Shown here piece by piece: positions 1 through 7,905 of a stretch of 64,000 nucleotides of DNA. How positions within the stretch are numbered: position 1 is the first letter of the stretch; every line of letters begins with the position of its first letter. The DNA lies in NCBI GenBank assembly GCA_021613335.1, contig JAJTWR010000172.1, positions 1 to 64,000 of the forward strand. Reading direction: 5' to 3'. The notes under the pieces are model-generated. The model did no database searches and was not told the origin of the DNA. It saw only the letters and a list, made by a program, of their open reading frames with translations. The translations under genes and the position numbers were made by a program. Origin of the DNA: Whitmania pigra (taxonomy: Eukaryota; Annelida; Clitellata; Hirudinida; Haemopidae).

Positions 1-1
1 G

Positions 2-1414
2 GTCAGAAAGAGTTCGAACAATGGATCCGAACCGGACGGACGTCACTATCCGCCGGCAACCTCGGGCATCGTGGCCAGATATGCGCGCGGCACGATGAAG
101 CGCTGGTATTGGCCGTGTCCGCATTGCGAGCAGTGGCACACGCCGCAATGGTCCGATATTCGCATCGATCCAGAGGCCAGGGCCGGCGACGATGCGATTG
201 AGGCGGCCTTGATCTGTCCGCATTGCGGATGTCTTATAAGCGAACAGCAAAAACAGGAGATGATGAAGAGCGCGGCGGAAGGGGACCGTCAGGGATGGGT
301 TGGCGTTGGCGAGACGATTGACGCTCGAGGCCGGATCGCGGGCCGGCTGAAAAGAACTTTGATCGATAGCTATTGGCTGTCGGGGCTGCAATCGTCCTTT
401 GTCTCCTGGCAGGAGTTGGCGCGAAAGTCGCTGGCCGCCGAGGAGGAGTTCAAGCGCACGGGCGAGGAATCGCCGCGCAAGACGTTTTATCAGCTTGATT
501 TGGCGGCGCCTTACGAGCCTCTGTCGGCGCAAGGCGTCAGGCTGGACGAAAGCGGCCTGCTCGCGCGCGCCGAGGATTATGCGTTGCGCGTGATACCGGC
601 GGGCGCTGTCTTCGTTACGGTTTCGGTAGACGTTCAGCGGGCAAGCTTTCAAGCCATGGCGCTTGCCTGGGGGCGCGGGCAGCGCTGCTGGGTGATCGAT
701 CGCTGGTCGATCGAGGTCGCTGGCGAACGGGCGGTCAGCCCGGCCAGTCACCCGGAGGATTGGGATTTGCTGAAACCCATCTGGTCGCGGGCTTATCCGC
801 GCGCAGGCGGCGGCGAGGCGCGTCCGGCTTGCGTTGCCATCGATACCGGCGGCGAGGATGGCGTGACCACCAATGCCAAGGCGTTTCGCGCTCGCCTGCG
901 TTCTTCTGGCGTATCCAGGCGGCAAATCCTGCTGGTCAAGGGCGATCACGGCCGGAACATTCCGATGATGCGCGCCTCCAACCCCGATCTGCGGCTTACG
1001 CGGCAGGCGGCGGCGGGCGGCGACACGCAAGTGACGCTGCTGGATGCGGATAAATTCAAGGGCATCGTCCACAGCCGCCTGAAGCGCCAGGATCCGGGCG
1101 ACGGCTATATCCACCTGTCGCGCGATCTGCCGGATAGCGTGTTTTTGGAGTTGACGGCGGAATCCTATATTGCCGGCAAATGGGTCAGGATCCGCCAGCG
1201 CAACGAGAGCTTCGATTTGCTCTGCTACAATCTGGCCGCAGCCTACAGCATCGGTCTGGCGCAGATCGATTGGGACAAGCCGCCGCCTGGCCGCTTTGCG
1301 CTTTTCGAGGGCAAGGCGGATGCGGCAGCGCCGCCGCCATTGGCGCCGCGCCGCCTGAGCAGCCGCAGTTCGTTCATGGGCCGGCGCGCGGGGCGAATGG
1401 CGGGGCTTGGGTGA
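2..1414 (+). CDS. Phage terminase large subunit, GpA family (5' partial)
   Basis: Packages phage DNA into the prohead. The frame is open from the window edge, so the N-terminal ATPase half lies outside. Visible are two CPHC zinc-knuckle pairs (CPHCEQWH and CPHCGCLI) and the C-terminal nuclease half, with an acidic strand (VSVDVQ), a second acidic strand (AIDTGGEDG) and the late NESFDLLCYN segment. These match the lambda gpA / PF05876 architecture. The C-terminus is Arg/Gly/Ala rich. The gpW-like, portal and protease genes follow directly, as in lambda-type head operons. The first in-frame ATG at 71 is probably internal. Whether the upstream half is intact cannot be judged. Confidence 0.85.
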   Translation, partial: VRKSSNNGSEPDGRHYPPATSGIVARYARGTMKRWYWPCPHCEQWHTPQWSDIRIDPEARAGDDAIEAALICPHCGCLISEQQKQEMMKSAAEGDRQGWVGVGETIDARGRIAGRLKRTLIDSYWLSGLQSSFVSWQELARKSLAAEEEFKRTGEESPRKTFYQLDLAAPYEPLSAQGVRLDESGLLARAEDYALRVIPAGAVFVTVSVDVQRASFQAMALAWGRGQRCWVIDRWSIEVAGERAVSPASHPEDWDLLKPIWSRAYPRAGGGEARPACVAIDTGGEDGVTTNAKAFRARLRSSGVSRRQILLVKGDHGRNIPMMRASNPDLRLTRQAAAGGDTQVTLLDADKFKGIVHSRLKRQDPGDGYIHLSRDLPDSVFLELTAESYIAGKWVRIRQRNESFDLLCYNLAAAYSIGLAQIDWDKPPPGRFALFEGKADAAAPPPLAPRRLSSRSSFMGRRAGRMAGLG

Positions 1415-1416
1415 GC

Positions 1417-1695
1417 ATGGGATTTCAGCCGCCCGCCTGGGCGTTGGCGCCGCCGCCCGATGCCGGGCAGCGCGCTTTTCTGGCCTTGCTCGCCGATGCC
1501 GAAACGAGCGGCGTTGGCGCAACCCTCCGCCAAGGTGCGGTGGAAGAAAGAACGTTGCATATCGCAGGCGTCGTTTACGGCAATGCCGCTCATCTGGGGC
1601 CGTTGCTCTGGTCTGGATGGGCGATTGCCGATGTCGCCGATCCGGCGTTGCCGGCGGTTCGCCTGACAGAGACCGGGCGGGGGTTTGCGCCATGA
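1417..1695 (+). CDS. Phage hypothetical protein between terminase and gpW-like gene
   Basis: A 92-residue protein whose ATG follows the terminase stop by 2 bases and whose end overlaps the next gene by 4 bases, so it is translationally packed into the head operon. Composition is Ala/Gly/Pro rich with a Trp-containing middle (LLWSGWAIADVADPALPAVRLTETG). No family is recognised. Its place suggests a small morphogenesis or accessory protein. It is accepted as coding because of the tight spacing on both sides. Confidence 0.55.
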   Translation: MGFQPPAWALAPPPDAGQRAFLALLADAETSGVGATLRQGAVEERTLHIAGVVYGNAAHLGPLLWSGWAIADVADPALPAVRLTETGRGFAP

Positions 1696-1892
1696 GCGAC
1701 GTCGACCCGGCGCCGTTCATCGCAGCCTTGGAAGAGGCTTACCGCTCGGGCGCGCGCGTGGTGGAATATGCCGACCGCAAGGTTGAGTACCGCTCGCTGA
1801 ACGAACTCAAGCGCGTGATCGACGAGTTGAAAACAGGAGAGAAGCGGAACGTCCGGCAATTGCGCATCGCGACGCGCCGAGGCTATCGATGA
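1692..1892 (+). CDS. gpW-like head-tail joining protein
   Basis: A 66-residue protein starting at an ATG that overlaps the previous stop. Its size, the acidic helical N-terminus, the central VEYADRKVEYRSLNELKRVIDEL segment (shown here in outline: Tyr-Lys-rich beta hairpin then helix) and the Arg-rich tail resemble lambda gpW, which joins head and tail after packaging. It lies between terminase and portal, the usual gpW position. The assignment rests on size, order and motif likeness rather than alignment. Confidence 0.7.
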   Translation: MSDVDPAPFIAALEEAYRSGARVVEYADRKVEYRSLNELKRVIDELKTGEKRNVRQLRIATRRGYR

Positions 1893-3358
1893 AGCAGCGC
1901 TTTCGCGTTCCGGCGGGCCGGCGGGCTTACGGCCTGTCGGGCGGCCTGTCGGGCGGTCTGTCGGGCGGCGCGATGGCGTCGCATGGCGGCGGGGACGACG
2001 CCTGGCCGGCGGCGAGCGAAAGCTACCGCGCGACCGGGTGGGGCGGCGAGGGTCTCGACAGCGATTCGCGCACCGTCTTTCAAGGCGCTCTGGTGCGCAG
2101 CCGCTCGCGGGCGGCGGCGCAATCCAACTGGGTGGCGAAATCCGGCATCGACACGCTGGTTGCCAATGCCGTTGGCACGGGCATCGTCCTGCGTTCCAGC
2201 CATCCCGATCCGGGGATACGGCAGGCGATCCATGGATTGTTCGAGGATTGGGCGGAGGAAGCCGATAGCAATGGCGTTCTGGATTGGCACGGGCTGCAGG
2301 CCCTTGCCGTCCAGGCGATGCTGGAGGGGGGAGAAGTTTTCGCCCGCCATCGTCAGCGCCGCCCGCAAGACGGGCTGACGGCGCCCTATCAGGTGGAACT
2401 GATCGAAGGCGATTATCTGCCCCTGCACCACAATGCCACGAACGGGAGCAACAGAATCAAGGGCGGCATCGAATTCGATCCGCTGGGGCGGCGGGCGGCC
2501 TACTGGATGTATCGCTCGCATCCGGGCTCTGTCCTGCTCGATCGCGTCGCAAACGATCTGGTGCGCGTTCCGGCGGGGCAGATCGTGCATATGTTTCAAC
2601 CGCTGCGTCCGGGCCAAAGCCGGGGGCGGCCCTGGCTCTCCTGGGTGTTGGCCAAGCTTGGCGACATCGACGAATATGACGGGGCGGAGGTGGTGCGCAA
2701 AAAAACCTCCGCCATGTTCACCGCCTTCGTCACCAGCAATTCGCCGCAGGATTACGACGGTTCCTTGATGGGCAAGCTTGGCCAGGACCGCGACGGACCC
2801 TTGGCGGAATTGTCGCCGGGCACGGTGCAGTTCCTGTTGCCGGGCGAGGATATCAAATTGGCGGCGCCCAAGGATGATGGCAGTTACGAACAATTCATGC
2901 GCTCGCAGCTGCGCGCCATCGCCGCCGGGATGGGGGTGAGCTACGAGCAATTGTCGGGCGATTTGAGCGGGGTGAATTATTCCAGCATCCGGGCCGGTCT
3001 TCTGGAGTTTCGCCGCCGCGTCTCGATGCTGCAACACCAGGTGATCGTGCAGCAGTTCTGCCGCCCGGTTTATCGCGAATGGCTGAAATCGGCGATCCTG
3101 GTTCACTTTGCCAAAGAGTTCGCAAGACAGCCGGATTTCCGGCTGTGGGCGCGGGCGCGCTGGATGCCGCCGGCCTGGGATTGGGTCGACCCGGAAAAGG
3201 ATGTCAAGGCGTCGGCGCTGGCGATCCGGCATGGGTTGACCAGCCGGGCGCGGGTGGTGGCCGAATCGGGCGAGGATGTCGAAACCATCGACGCCGAACA
3301 GCGCGCCGATCTGGAGCGGGCGCGCAAGCTCGACCTGCCTTATGGCGCAACGGAATGA
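1889..3358 (+). CDS. Phage portal protein, lambda gpB family
   Basis: A 489-residue portal subunit forming the dodecameric DNA channel at the head vertex. Recognised by family-typical blocks: SNWVAKSGIDTLVANAVGTG near residue 80, EGGEVFARHR near 150, the IKGGIEFDPLGRRAAYWMYR strand near 190, and SGDLSGVNYSSIRAGLLEFRR near 370. Overlaps the gpW-like gene by 4 bases. The N-terminus holds a threefold Gly-Leu-Ser-Gly repeat encoded by a 12-bp direct repeat (about 1933-1968). Length is normal for the family, so it looks intact. Confidence 0.9.
   Translation: MKQRFRVPAGRRAYGLSGGLSGGLSGGAMASHGGGDDAWPAASESYRATGWGGEGLDSDSRTVFQGALVRSRSRAAAQSNWVAKSGIDTLVANAVGTGIVLRSSHPDPGIRQAIHGLFEDWAEEADSNGVLDWHGLQALAVQAMLEGGEVFARHRQRRPQDGLTAPYQVELIEGDYLPLHHNATNGSNRIKGGIEFDPLGRRAAYWMYRSHPGSVLLDRVANDLVRVPAGQIVHMFQPLRPGQSRGRPWLSWVLAKLGDIDEYDGAEVVRKKTSAMFTAFVTSNSPQDYDGSLMGKLGQDRDGPLAELSPGTVQFLLPGEDIKLAAPKDDGSYEQFMRSQLRAIAAGMGVSYEQLSGDLSGVNYSSIRAGLLEFRRRVSMLQHQVIVQQFCRPVYREWLKSAILVHFAKEFARQPDFRLWARARWMPPAWDWVDPEKDVKASALAIRHGLTSRARVVAESGEDVETIDAEQRADLERARKLDLPYGATE
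1933..1968 (+). repeat. Three 12-bp direct repeats in the portal N-terminus
   Basis: Three near-identical tandem copies of a CTGTCGGGCGG-containing 12-base unit encode Gly-Leu-Ser-Gly repeats. The unit is a multiple of three, so copy-number change would keep the frame. Confidence 0.75.
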
Positions 3359-3367
3359 GAAGATGGC

Positions 3368-4528
3368 ATGAACTGGTCTGAGGTAAGCGGCTATGCGCTG
3401 CTGGCGGTGCATCCTGCGGCAGGGGCTTTGGCGCTGGCTTCGCCGGATCTGGACAAAGCCGGCGCCAGGCTGCGCGTCGGCGAGGACGGCCCGGTTGGTT
3501 GGTCGGCCCCCTGGCTGCCGGATGGCGACGGGATCGTGACGATCGCTGTCAACGGGCTGCTGATGCCGCGCGGGCTGTATTACGGCAACGCGCTTGCGAC
3601 TTCCTACGATGCCATTGCAGCGATTCTGGAGCGGGCGCAAGCGCGTTCGGATGTCAGCGGCGTCGTTCTCGATATCGACAGTCCGGGCGGTTATGCCAGC
3701 GGCTGTTTCAGCGCCGCGCGCCATATCCGCGCCTGCCCGCTGCCGGTGGCGGCCGTGGCAAATCCGCGCGCCTATTCGGCGGCTTATGCTTTGGCCTGCG
3801 CAGCCGGGCGGATCTTCGCGCAAGAGGATAGCGGTCTCGGTTCGATCGGCGCGATCGCTCTGCACATCGATTGCACCAGGGCGATGAAGCGCGCCGGTCT
3901 GGCGGCAACCGTCTTCAGGGCTGGCGAGCGCAAGGCGCGGCCAAGCTCGATGGAGCCTCTAAGCGACGAGGACCGGGCGGAAGTGACGGCGGAGCTTCAG
4001 GAGATCAATCGGCAATTCGTCGAACTGGTCGCGCACAATCGCGGCATCGGGATCGATGCGATAGAAGGGCTGCGCGCGCGTTGCCTGTCCGGGAATGGGG
4101 CTTTGGCCGCCGGATTGAGCGATGAGGGCGGCGGCATGGCGCAGGCGCGGGCCTGGATCGTCAGACAAGCAAGAGGAGCGGAAATGAATACGCAGACGGA
4201 GGGGCAAAGCCTGTCGGAACGGCTGGCGGCGCAAATGGCGGCGGCGCGCGGCGAGGGCTATGCGAATGGCGTTGGCGTCGAACGTCAGCGCATCGGCGCT
4301 ATCGCATCGCTATGCGCCTTGGCGGATCGTCACGATTTGCTCGGCGGCTTTATTTCAAGCGATACGACGCCGGAACAGGCGGCGCTTAGCTTACAGCAGA
4401 TACGCGCCAGCAGCCAGGCGGCCATTGAGGTTGCGCAAGCTGGCAACGGGCAAGGGCAGGCGGCGGCGGCCCGCATCAAGCCCATGTCGCTGTATATCGA
4501 GGAACGCTATGGAGGGCGCAATGGCTGA
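3368..4528 (+). CDS. Prohead protease, S49 (SppA/gpC) family
   Basis: A 386-residue head maturation protease that would process scaffold and portal. The S49 core is clear: VLDIDSPGG near residue 100, VANPRAYSAAYALACAAGRIF with the nucleophile Ser near 138, GSIGAIA near 160 and the general-base Lys in RAGERKARPSSMEPLSDEDR near 185. After residue about 270 a Gln/Ala-rich tail (RLAAQMAAARGEGYANGV) resembles the lambda gpC/Nu3 scaffold-like extension. It sits between portal and decoration protein, as in lambda. Confidence 0.88.
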   Translation: MNWSEVSGYALLAVHPAAGALALASPDLDKAGARLRVGEDGPVGWSAPWLPDGDGIVTIAVNGLLMPRGLYYGNALATSYDAIAAILERAQARSDVSGVVLDIDSPGGYASGCFSAARHIRACPLPVAAVANPRAYSAAYALACAAGRIFAQEDSGLGSIGAIALHIDCTRAMKRAGLAATVFRAGERKARPSSMEPLSDEDRAEVTAELQEINRQFVELVAHNRGIGIDAIEGLRARCLSGNGALAAGLSDEGGGMAQARAWIVRQARGAEMNTQTEGQSLSERLAAQMAAARGEGYANGVGVERQRIGAIASLCALADRHDLLGGFISSDTTPEQAALSLQQIRASSQAAIEVAQAGNGQGQAAAARIKPMSLYIEERYGGRNG

Positions 4529-4919
4529 TATCCAAACCCGGGAGCCGGTTGCCATCGGCCCGTTTTTTGAAGTCTCGGACGTTTTCTGCCGCGAGGAAAT
4601 CGAGTTGGAGCGCGGCCATGCCTATCCGGCGGGGCTGATTTTGGGCAGGATCGGCGACGGCCTTGTCTACGCGCCGCACGATCCGACGGCAAGCGACGGG
4701 CGGGAAGTCGAGGCGGGAATTCTGGTTTTCCGCCTGCGCGCCGGCGACGCGCAGCCTGTCAGCGCAGACGGGCTCAAGGCGGTGGCGCTGGTGCGCGGCC
4801 CGGCCGTCATCGCATCGGGGCAGCTGGCGCGGCACAAGGAAATCAACGAGGCGGCGGAGATCGCGGCGCAGAATGCCGCCTTGCTCAAGCTGAATATTCT
4901 GGTCAAGGAGCAAGTTTGA
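4521..4919 (+). CDS. Head decoration protein, gpD family
   Basis: A 132-residue protein. The ATG at 4521 gives MADIQTREPVAIG and overlaps the protease end. The body has the gpD-like pattern of a beta-rich fold ending in GLKAVALVRGPAVIASGQL followed by a C-terminal helix. It would trim the capsid surface and stabilise the expanded head. Its place between protease and major capsid gene is diagnostic. An upstream in-frame ATG at 4509 is possible but less likely. Confidence 0.8.
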   Translation: MADIQTREPVAIGPFFEVSDVFCREEIELERGHAYPAGLILGRIGDGLVYAPHDPTASDGREVEAGILVFRLRAGDAQPVSADGLKAVALVRGPAVIASGQLARHKEINEAAEIAAQNAALLKLNILVKEQV

Positions 4920-5935
4920 TGTCTACCGTTCTGGATGTATTTTCGGCGGACGCTTTCAGCCTGGTCGAGATGACCCGCTCAATCCGGCGCGTGCCGGTGC
5001 AATGGGGGCGAATCGGGCAGATGGGCGTCTTCGGTTCGGGGCGCGGCATTACCGGCAAGACGGCGCTGGTCGAGATCGAAAATGGCCGTCTGGCGCTGAT
5101 CGACAGCGCCGAACGCGGCGGCGGCGGCGATCTGCTGGCAGAAGGGCAGCGGGAAATGCACGCCATCCCGGTCCCGCATTTTCCCAGGAATGCCAGCGTC
5201 TATGCCGACGAAATCAGCGGCGTGCGGCAGTTCGGCTCGGCCAGCGAATACGAGACCGTGCAAAGCGTCGTTACGGCCAAGCTGGAGCGGCTGAAGAAAT
5301 CCCATGCCCTGACGCGGGAATATCTTTACGCGCGCGCTTTGCACGGCGTCGTCACCGATCCGAAAGGCCGGGTGCTGTTCGACAGCTTCCGGCATTTCGA
5401 CATTAAACAACATACGGTCGATTTCGATTTGGCCGATCCCGATTCCGATATCCAGGGGCATTGCCGCAGCGTGACGCGCCATATCGCCAACAGCCTTCAA
5501 GGCGATGTCATGAGCGGCGTGCATGCGCTGTGTTCCAGCGAATGGTTCGACCAGTTTATTTCGCATCCGCGCGTGCGCTCGGCTTACGATTATTACATGG
5601 CCCCCGGCAATCCCTTGCGGGACGATGTCTCGCGCGGCTTTCTCTTCCAAGGGATTTTGTTCGAGGAATACGCCGCGCAATCCATGAGCAGCGACGGCGC
5701 GCAGCGGCGCTATATCGATGCCGGCGCGGCGCGCTTTTTCCCGCTTGGCACGTCGGAAACCTTCGATCTGCTGTTCGCGCCGGCGGACTGGCTGGAGACT
5801 GTCAATACGGTTGGGCTGGATATTTACGCCGCCATCGAACCGATGGCCAACCGCAAGAAGGGCGTCACCGTCGAGACCCAATCGAACGTTCTGCCGATGT
5901 GCCTCAATCCCTCGGTTCTGGTTGAGGGGCGGTGA
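4919..5935 (+). CDS. Major capsid protein, gpE family
   Basis: A 338-residue capsid protein. Starting at the ATG overlapping the decoration-gene stop gives MSTVLDVFSADAFSLVEMTRSI, the usual N-terminus of the lambda gpE family (PF03864). Other family marks are the GRGITGKTALVEIENGRLALI strand near residue 40 and the C-terminal FPLGTSETFDLLFAPADWLETVNTVG region. Length matches the family (about 340). Intact. Confidence 0.9.
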   Translation: MSTVLDVFSADAFSLVEMTRSIRRVPVQWGRIGQMGVFGSGRGITGKTALVEIENGRLALIDSAERGGGGDLLAEGQREMHAIPVPHFPRNASVYADEISGVRQFGSASEYETVQSVVTAKLERLKKSHALTREYLYARALHGVVTDPKGRVLFDSFRHFDIKQHTVDFDLADPDSDIQGHCRSVTRHIANSLQGDVMSGVHALCSSEWFDQFISHPRVRSAYDYYMAPGNPLRDDVSRGFLFQGILFEEYAAQSMSSDGAQRRYIDAGAARFFPLGTSETFDLLFAPADWLETVNTVGLDIYAAIEPMANRKKGVTVETQSNVLPMCLNPSVLVEGR

Positions 5936-6315
5936 TGGCCGGCTTGACCGGCGCCGGTCTGTCGCGCCTGGTCCTAGGGCCGGCGATGGCGGCCTTCGCC
6001 ATCCAGGTCCGACATTACCCGCAAACCGGCGATCCCGCCTGGCGGCGCGGAATTTTCAAGGCCGATCATGCCATCCTCGGCGATGGCGGGCAGGTCGATT
6101 ACAGCACCACAGCGCCCGCGCTCGGCATCCGCGACGATGAATGGCCCGTCTTACCCAGGATGAACGACCGGCTGACGATTGGCGAGACGGCGTACGAGAT
6201 CCAGGACATTCAGCCCGACGGCCCGAATATCGGGCGCACCCTGATTTTGCGCCGCTGCTCGCGAAACCCGGACAAGCCTGTAGCGAGCGCTATTGGGAGC
6301 CGCAGCATCGGCTGA
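5935..6315 (+). CDS. Phage head-tail joining / completion protein (putative)
   Basis: A 126-residue protein directly after the capsid gene (start overlaps its stop). It contains GDPAWRRGIFKADHAILGDGGQVDYSTTAPALGIRDDEWP and an ETAYEIQDIQPDGPNIGRTLILRR strand pattern (parts quoted), as in the small beta-barrel head-tail completion proteins (lambda FII-type) that follow capsid genes. The call rests on position and beta-rich motif. A GTG at 5932 could also serve as start. Confidence 0.6.
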   Translation: MAGLTGAGLSRLVLGPAMAAFAIQVRHYPQTGDPAWRRGIFKADHAILGDGGQVDYSTTAPALGIRDDEWPVLPRMNDRLTIGETAYEIQDIQPDGPNIGRTLILRRCSRNPDKPVASAIGSRSIG

Positions 6316-6467
6316 TCTGCCGCACCCCTGCCCATGGCGCGCGCGGCCTTGCCATTAAGGCGTTGATGTTGATCGAAGCGATCGAGCGCGGGCAAACCGT
6401 CGGCGCTTACGAGGAACTCGTTGCCACCGCGCGAGCCGTTATTGACCGCCTGTTGGCGCGAGCTTAA
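6300..6467 (+). CDS. Small phage ORF, possibly 5'-overlapping or truncated
   Basis: The frame that opens at 6141 inside the joining-protein gene continues to 6467. Only its last 55 residues look protein-like (QHRLICRTPAHGARGLAIKALMLIEAIERG, quoted in part, then a helical tail), resembling short helical proteins seen in alphaproteobacterial prophages. A clear start with a ribosome site is lacking. It may be a remnant whose 5' end was lost. Confidence 0.35.
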   Translation, partial: PQHRLICRTPAHGARGLAIKALMLIEAIERGQTVGAYEELVATARAVIDRLLARA

Positions 6468-6478
6468 AGGAACCTGCC

Positions 6479-7234
6479 ATGAAAGAGTTGATCCCCTTCA
6501 CTTTCGAGGGCGTTGCCGTTCGCGTCATTGAACTCAGCGGCGAGCCGTGGTTCGTCGGCAAGGATGTCGCCGAACGGCTGGGGTATACGAACCCAACCGA
6601 TGCCATGAATCAGCATTGCAAGGGGGTAGCAAAACGCTACCCCCTTTCGACAGCGGGCGGAGTGCAGGAATTTCGCATTCTGTCGGAACCGGACGTATTG
6701 CGGCTGATCGTCGGCAGCAAGCTGCCCGCGGCGGAACGGTTCGAGAAATGGGTTTTCGAGGAAGTCCTTCCCGCGATCCGCAAGACGGGAAGCTATGGAA
6801 CCAGGACGCAGACGCCGCCGGTCATGGCAGCGGTCAAATTCGTTCCTCTGGTGGTTCGCGCCGCGCGCGCCCTGGGACTGGATAAAAACGCCGCCGCCAT
6901 CAGCGCCAACCAGCTCGTGACCAAACTGACCGGAGCCAATGTTCTGGACTTGCTGGGTCATACCCATTTGACGGCGGAAGATCAAAGCTCGCTCTATTTC
7001 ACCCCGACCGAACTAGGCGAACGCCTGGGCATCAGCGGCCGCAAAGTCAACCTGCTGATCGCCGAGGCCGGTTTGCAAGCGAAAAAGGGCGAGCATTGGG
7101 TTCCGCTCGAAGCAGCGCAAGGCTTCTGCCGCATTCTCGATACCGGCAAGCGTCAAGGCGACGGGACGATGATCCAACAGATCAAATGGTCTGAGCATGT
7201 CCTGCCCTTGTTGCGCCGCGACGAGGTTGCATGA
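6479..7234 (+). CDS. BRO-family phage antirepressor
   Basis: A 251-residue DNA-binding protein. The BRO-N domain spans about residues 5-105 (WFVGKDVAERLGYTNPTDAM, HCKGVAKRYPLS, EPDVLRLIVGSKLPAAERFEKWVFEEVLP, quoted in pieces). A linker is followed by a C-terminal winged segment (YFTPTELGERLGISGRKVNLLI) like the P22-type antirepressor C-terminus. Such genes are regulatory, yet this one sits inside the structural operon between joining and tail genes, so it is probably a morphogenetic-operon insertion (moron). The AGGAACC ribosome site precedes ATG 6479. Confidence 0.85.
   Translation: MKELIPFTFEGVAVRVIELSGEPWFVGKDVAERLGYTNPTDAMNQHCKGVAKRYPLSTAGGVQEFRILSEPDVLRLIVGSKLPAAERFEKWVFEEVLPAIRKTGSYGTRTQTPPVMAAVKFVPLVVRAARALGLDKNAAAISANQLVTKLTGANVLDLLGHTHLTAEDQSSLYFTPTELGERLGISGRKVNLLIAEAGLQAKKGEHWVPLEAAQGFCRILDTGKRQGDGTMIQQIKWSEHVLPLLRRDEVA
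6620..6646 (+). other. Perfect 11-bp inverted repeat inside the BRO gene
   Basis: AAGGGGGTAGC (6620-6630) and its exact reverse complement (6636-6646) enclose a 5-base AAAAC loop. The stem encodes the conserved Cys-Lys-Gly-Val-Ala-Lys-Arg-Tyr-Pro-Leu stretch of BRO-N. No T-run follows, so it is not a standard terminator. Confidence 0.8.
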
Positions 7235-7905
7235 CGCCCCAATCCTTTCCGCCCAGCCCGGCCCTGCCGGCGCTGCCCGCAGCCTTGCAGCCGCATCGCA
7301 GAACCATTTTGCGCGATCATATTGCCGCCTTGCTGATCTCAAGAACCCTGGCGGGCCGCCATGTTTACCGCTCGCGCGTCTCTCCTCTGGGCGACGACGT
7401 CGCCGCATCGCTGGTGGTGTTCACGGCAAGCGAAAATTGCCGGCAGATAACCAACAGCCCCACCGACTATAACGTTACCCAGACGCTTGTCATTGAAGCC
7501 AGAGTGCTGGCGGCTGAGGGCGATTATCAGGGGCGCTTCGACGGCGACGACGAGCTTGAAAACTGGGATGCGGCGTTGGACCGGCTGTGCGCGCAAGTGG
7601 AAACGGCGGTGTTTCTGGATCCGTTTTTGGCGACCCATACCACCATCGCCAGCGTGAACACGCGCACCGGCTTTGCCGGCGGCGGCGAATTCGTGCCCGG
7701 CGTGGCGGTCATCTCGGTCGATCTGGAGTATGTCTGGCAAGCGCCGGGCATAGATGGCGACGATCTGACCGACGTGAGATTGCTGGTCGATGTCGTCGAT
7801 CCGGCAGCTGACCCAAATCGTCTGGCTCGCTTCACCCCGGCGCGCCGCCAGGGGCCGGATGGGCGGGTTGAAGTCGAGGCGGATGCGTTAGAGAGGAAGC
7901 GATGA
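7231..7905 (+). CDS. Phage tail-completion-like protein (hypothetical)
   Basis: A 224-residue protein with ATG overlapping the BRO stop (ATGA). It has a helical N-terminus and a beta-rich centre (ARVLAAEGDYQGRFDGDDEL, then ALDRLCAQVETAVFLDP and VAVISVDLEYVWQAP). This pattern is common to tail terminator proteins such as lambda gpU/Z or Mu gp37-like products that precede the sheath gene. No conserved domain can be named with certainty. It overlaps the sheath gene by 4 bases. Confidence 0.55.
   Translation: MTPQSFPPSPALPALPAALQPHRRTILRDHIAALLISRTLAGRHVYRSRVSPLGDDVAASLVVFTASENCRQITNSPTDYNVTQTLVIEARVLAAEGDYQGRFDGDDELENWDAALDRLCAQVETAVFLDPFLATHTTIASVNTRTGFAGGGEFVPGVAVISVDLEYVWQAPGIDGDDLTDVRLLVDVVDPAADPNRLARFTPARRQGPDGRVEVEADALERKR

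Noticed and set aside
1883..3865. 660-residue minus-strand ORF opposite the portal and protease genes
   Set aside because: Arg/His/Pro-rich antisense shadow caused by high GC; the plus-strand genes have clear families.
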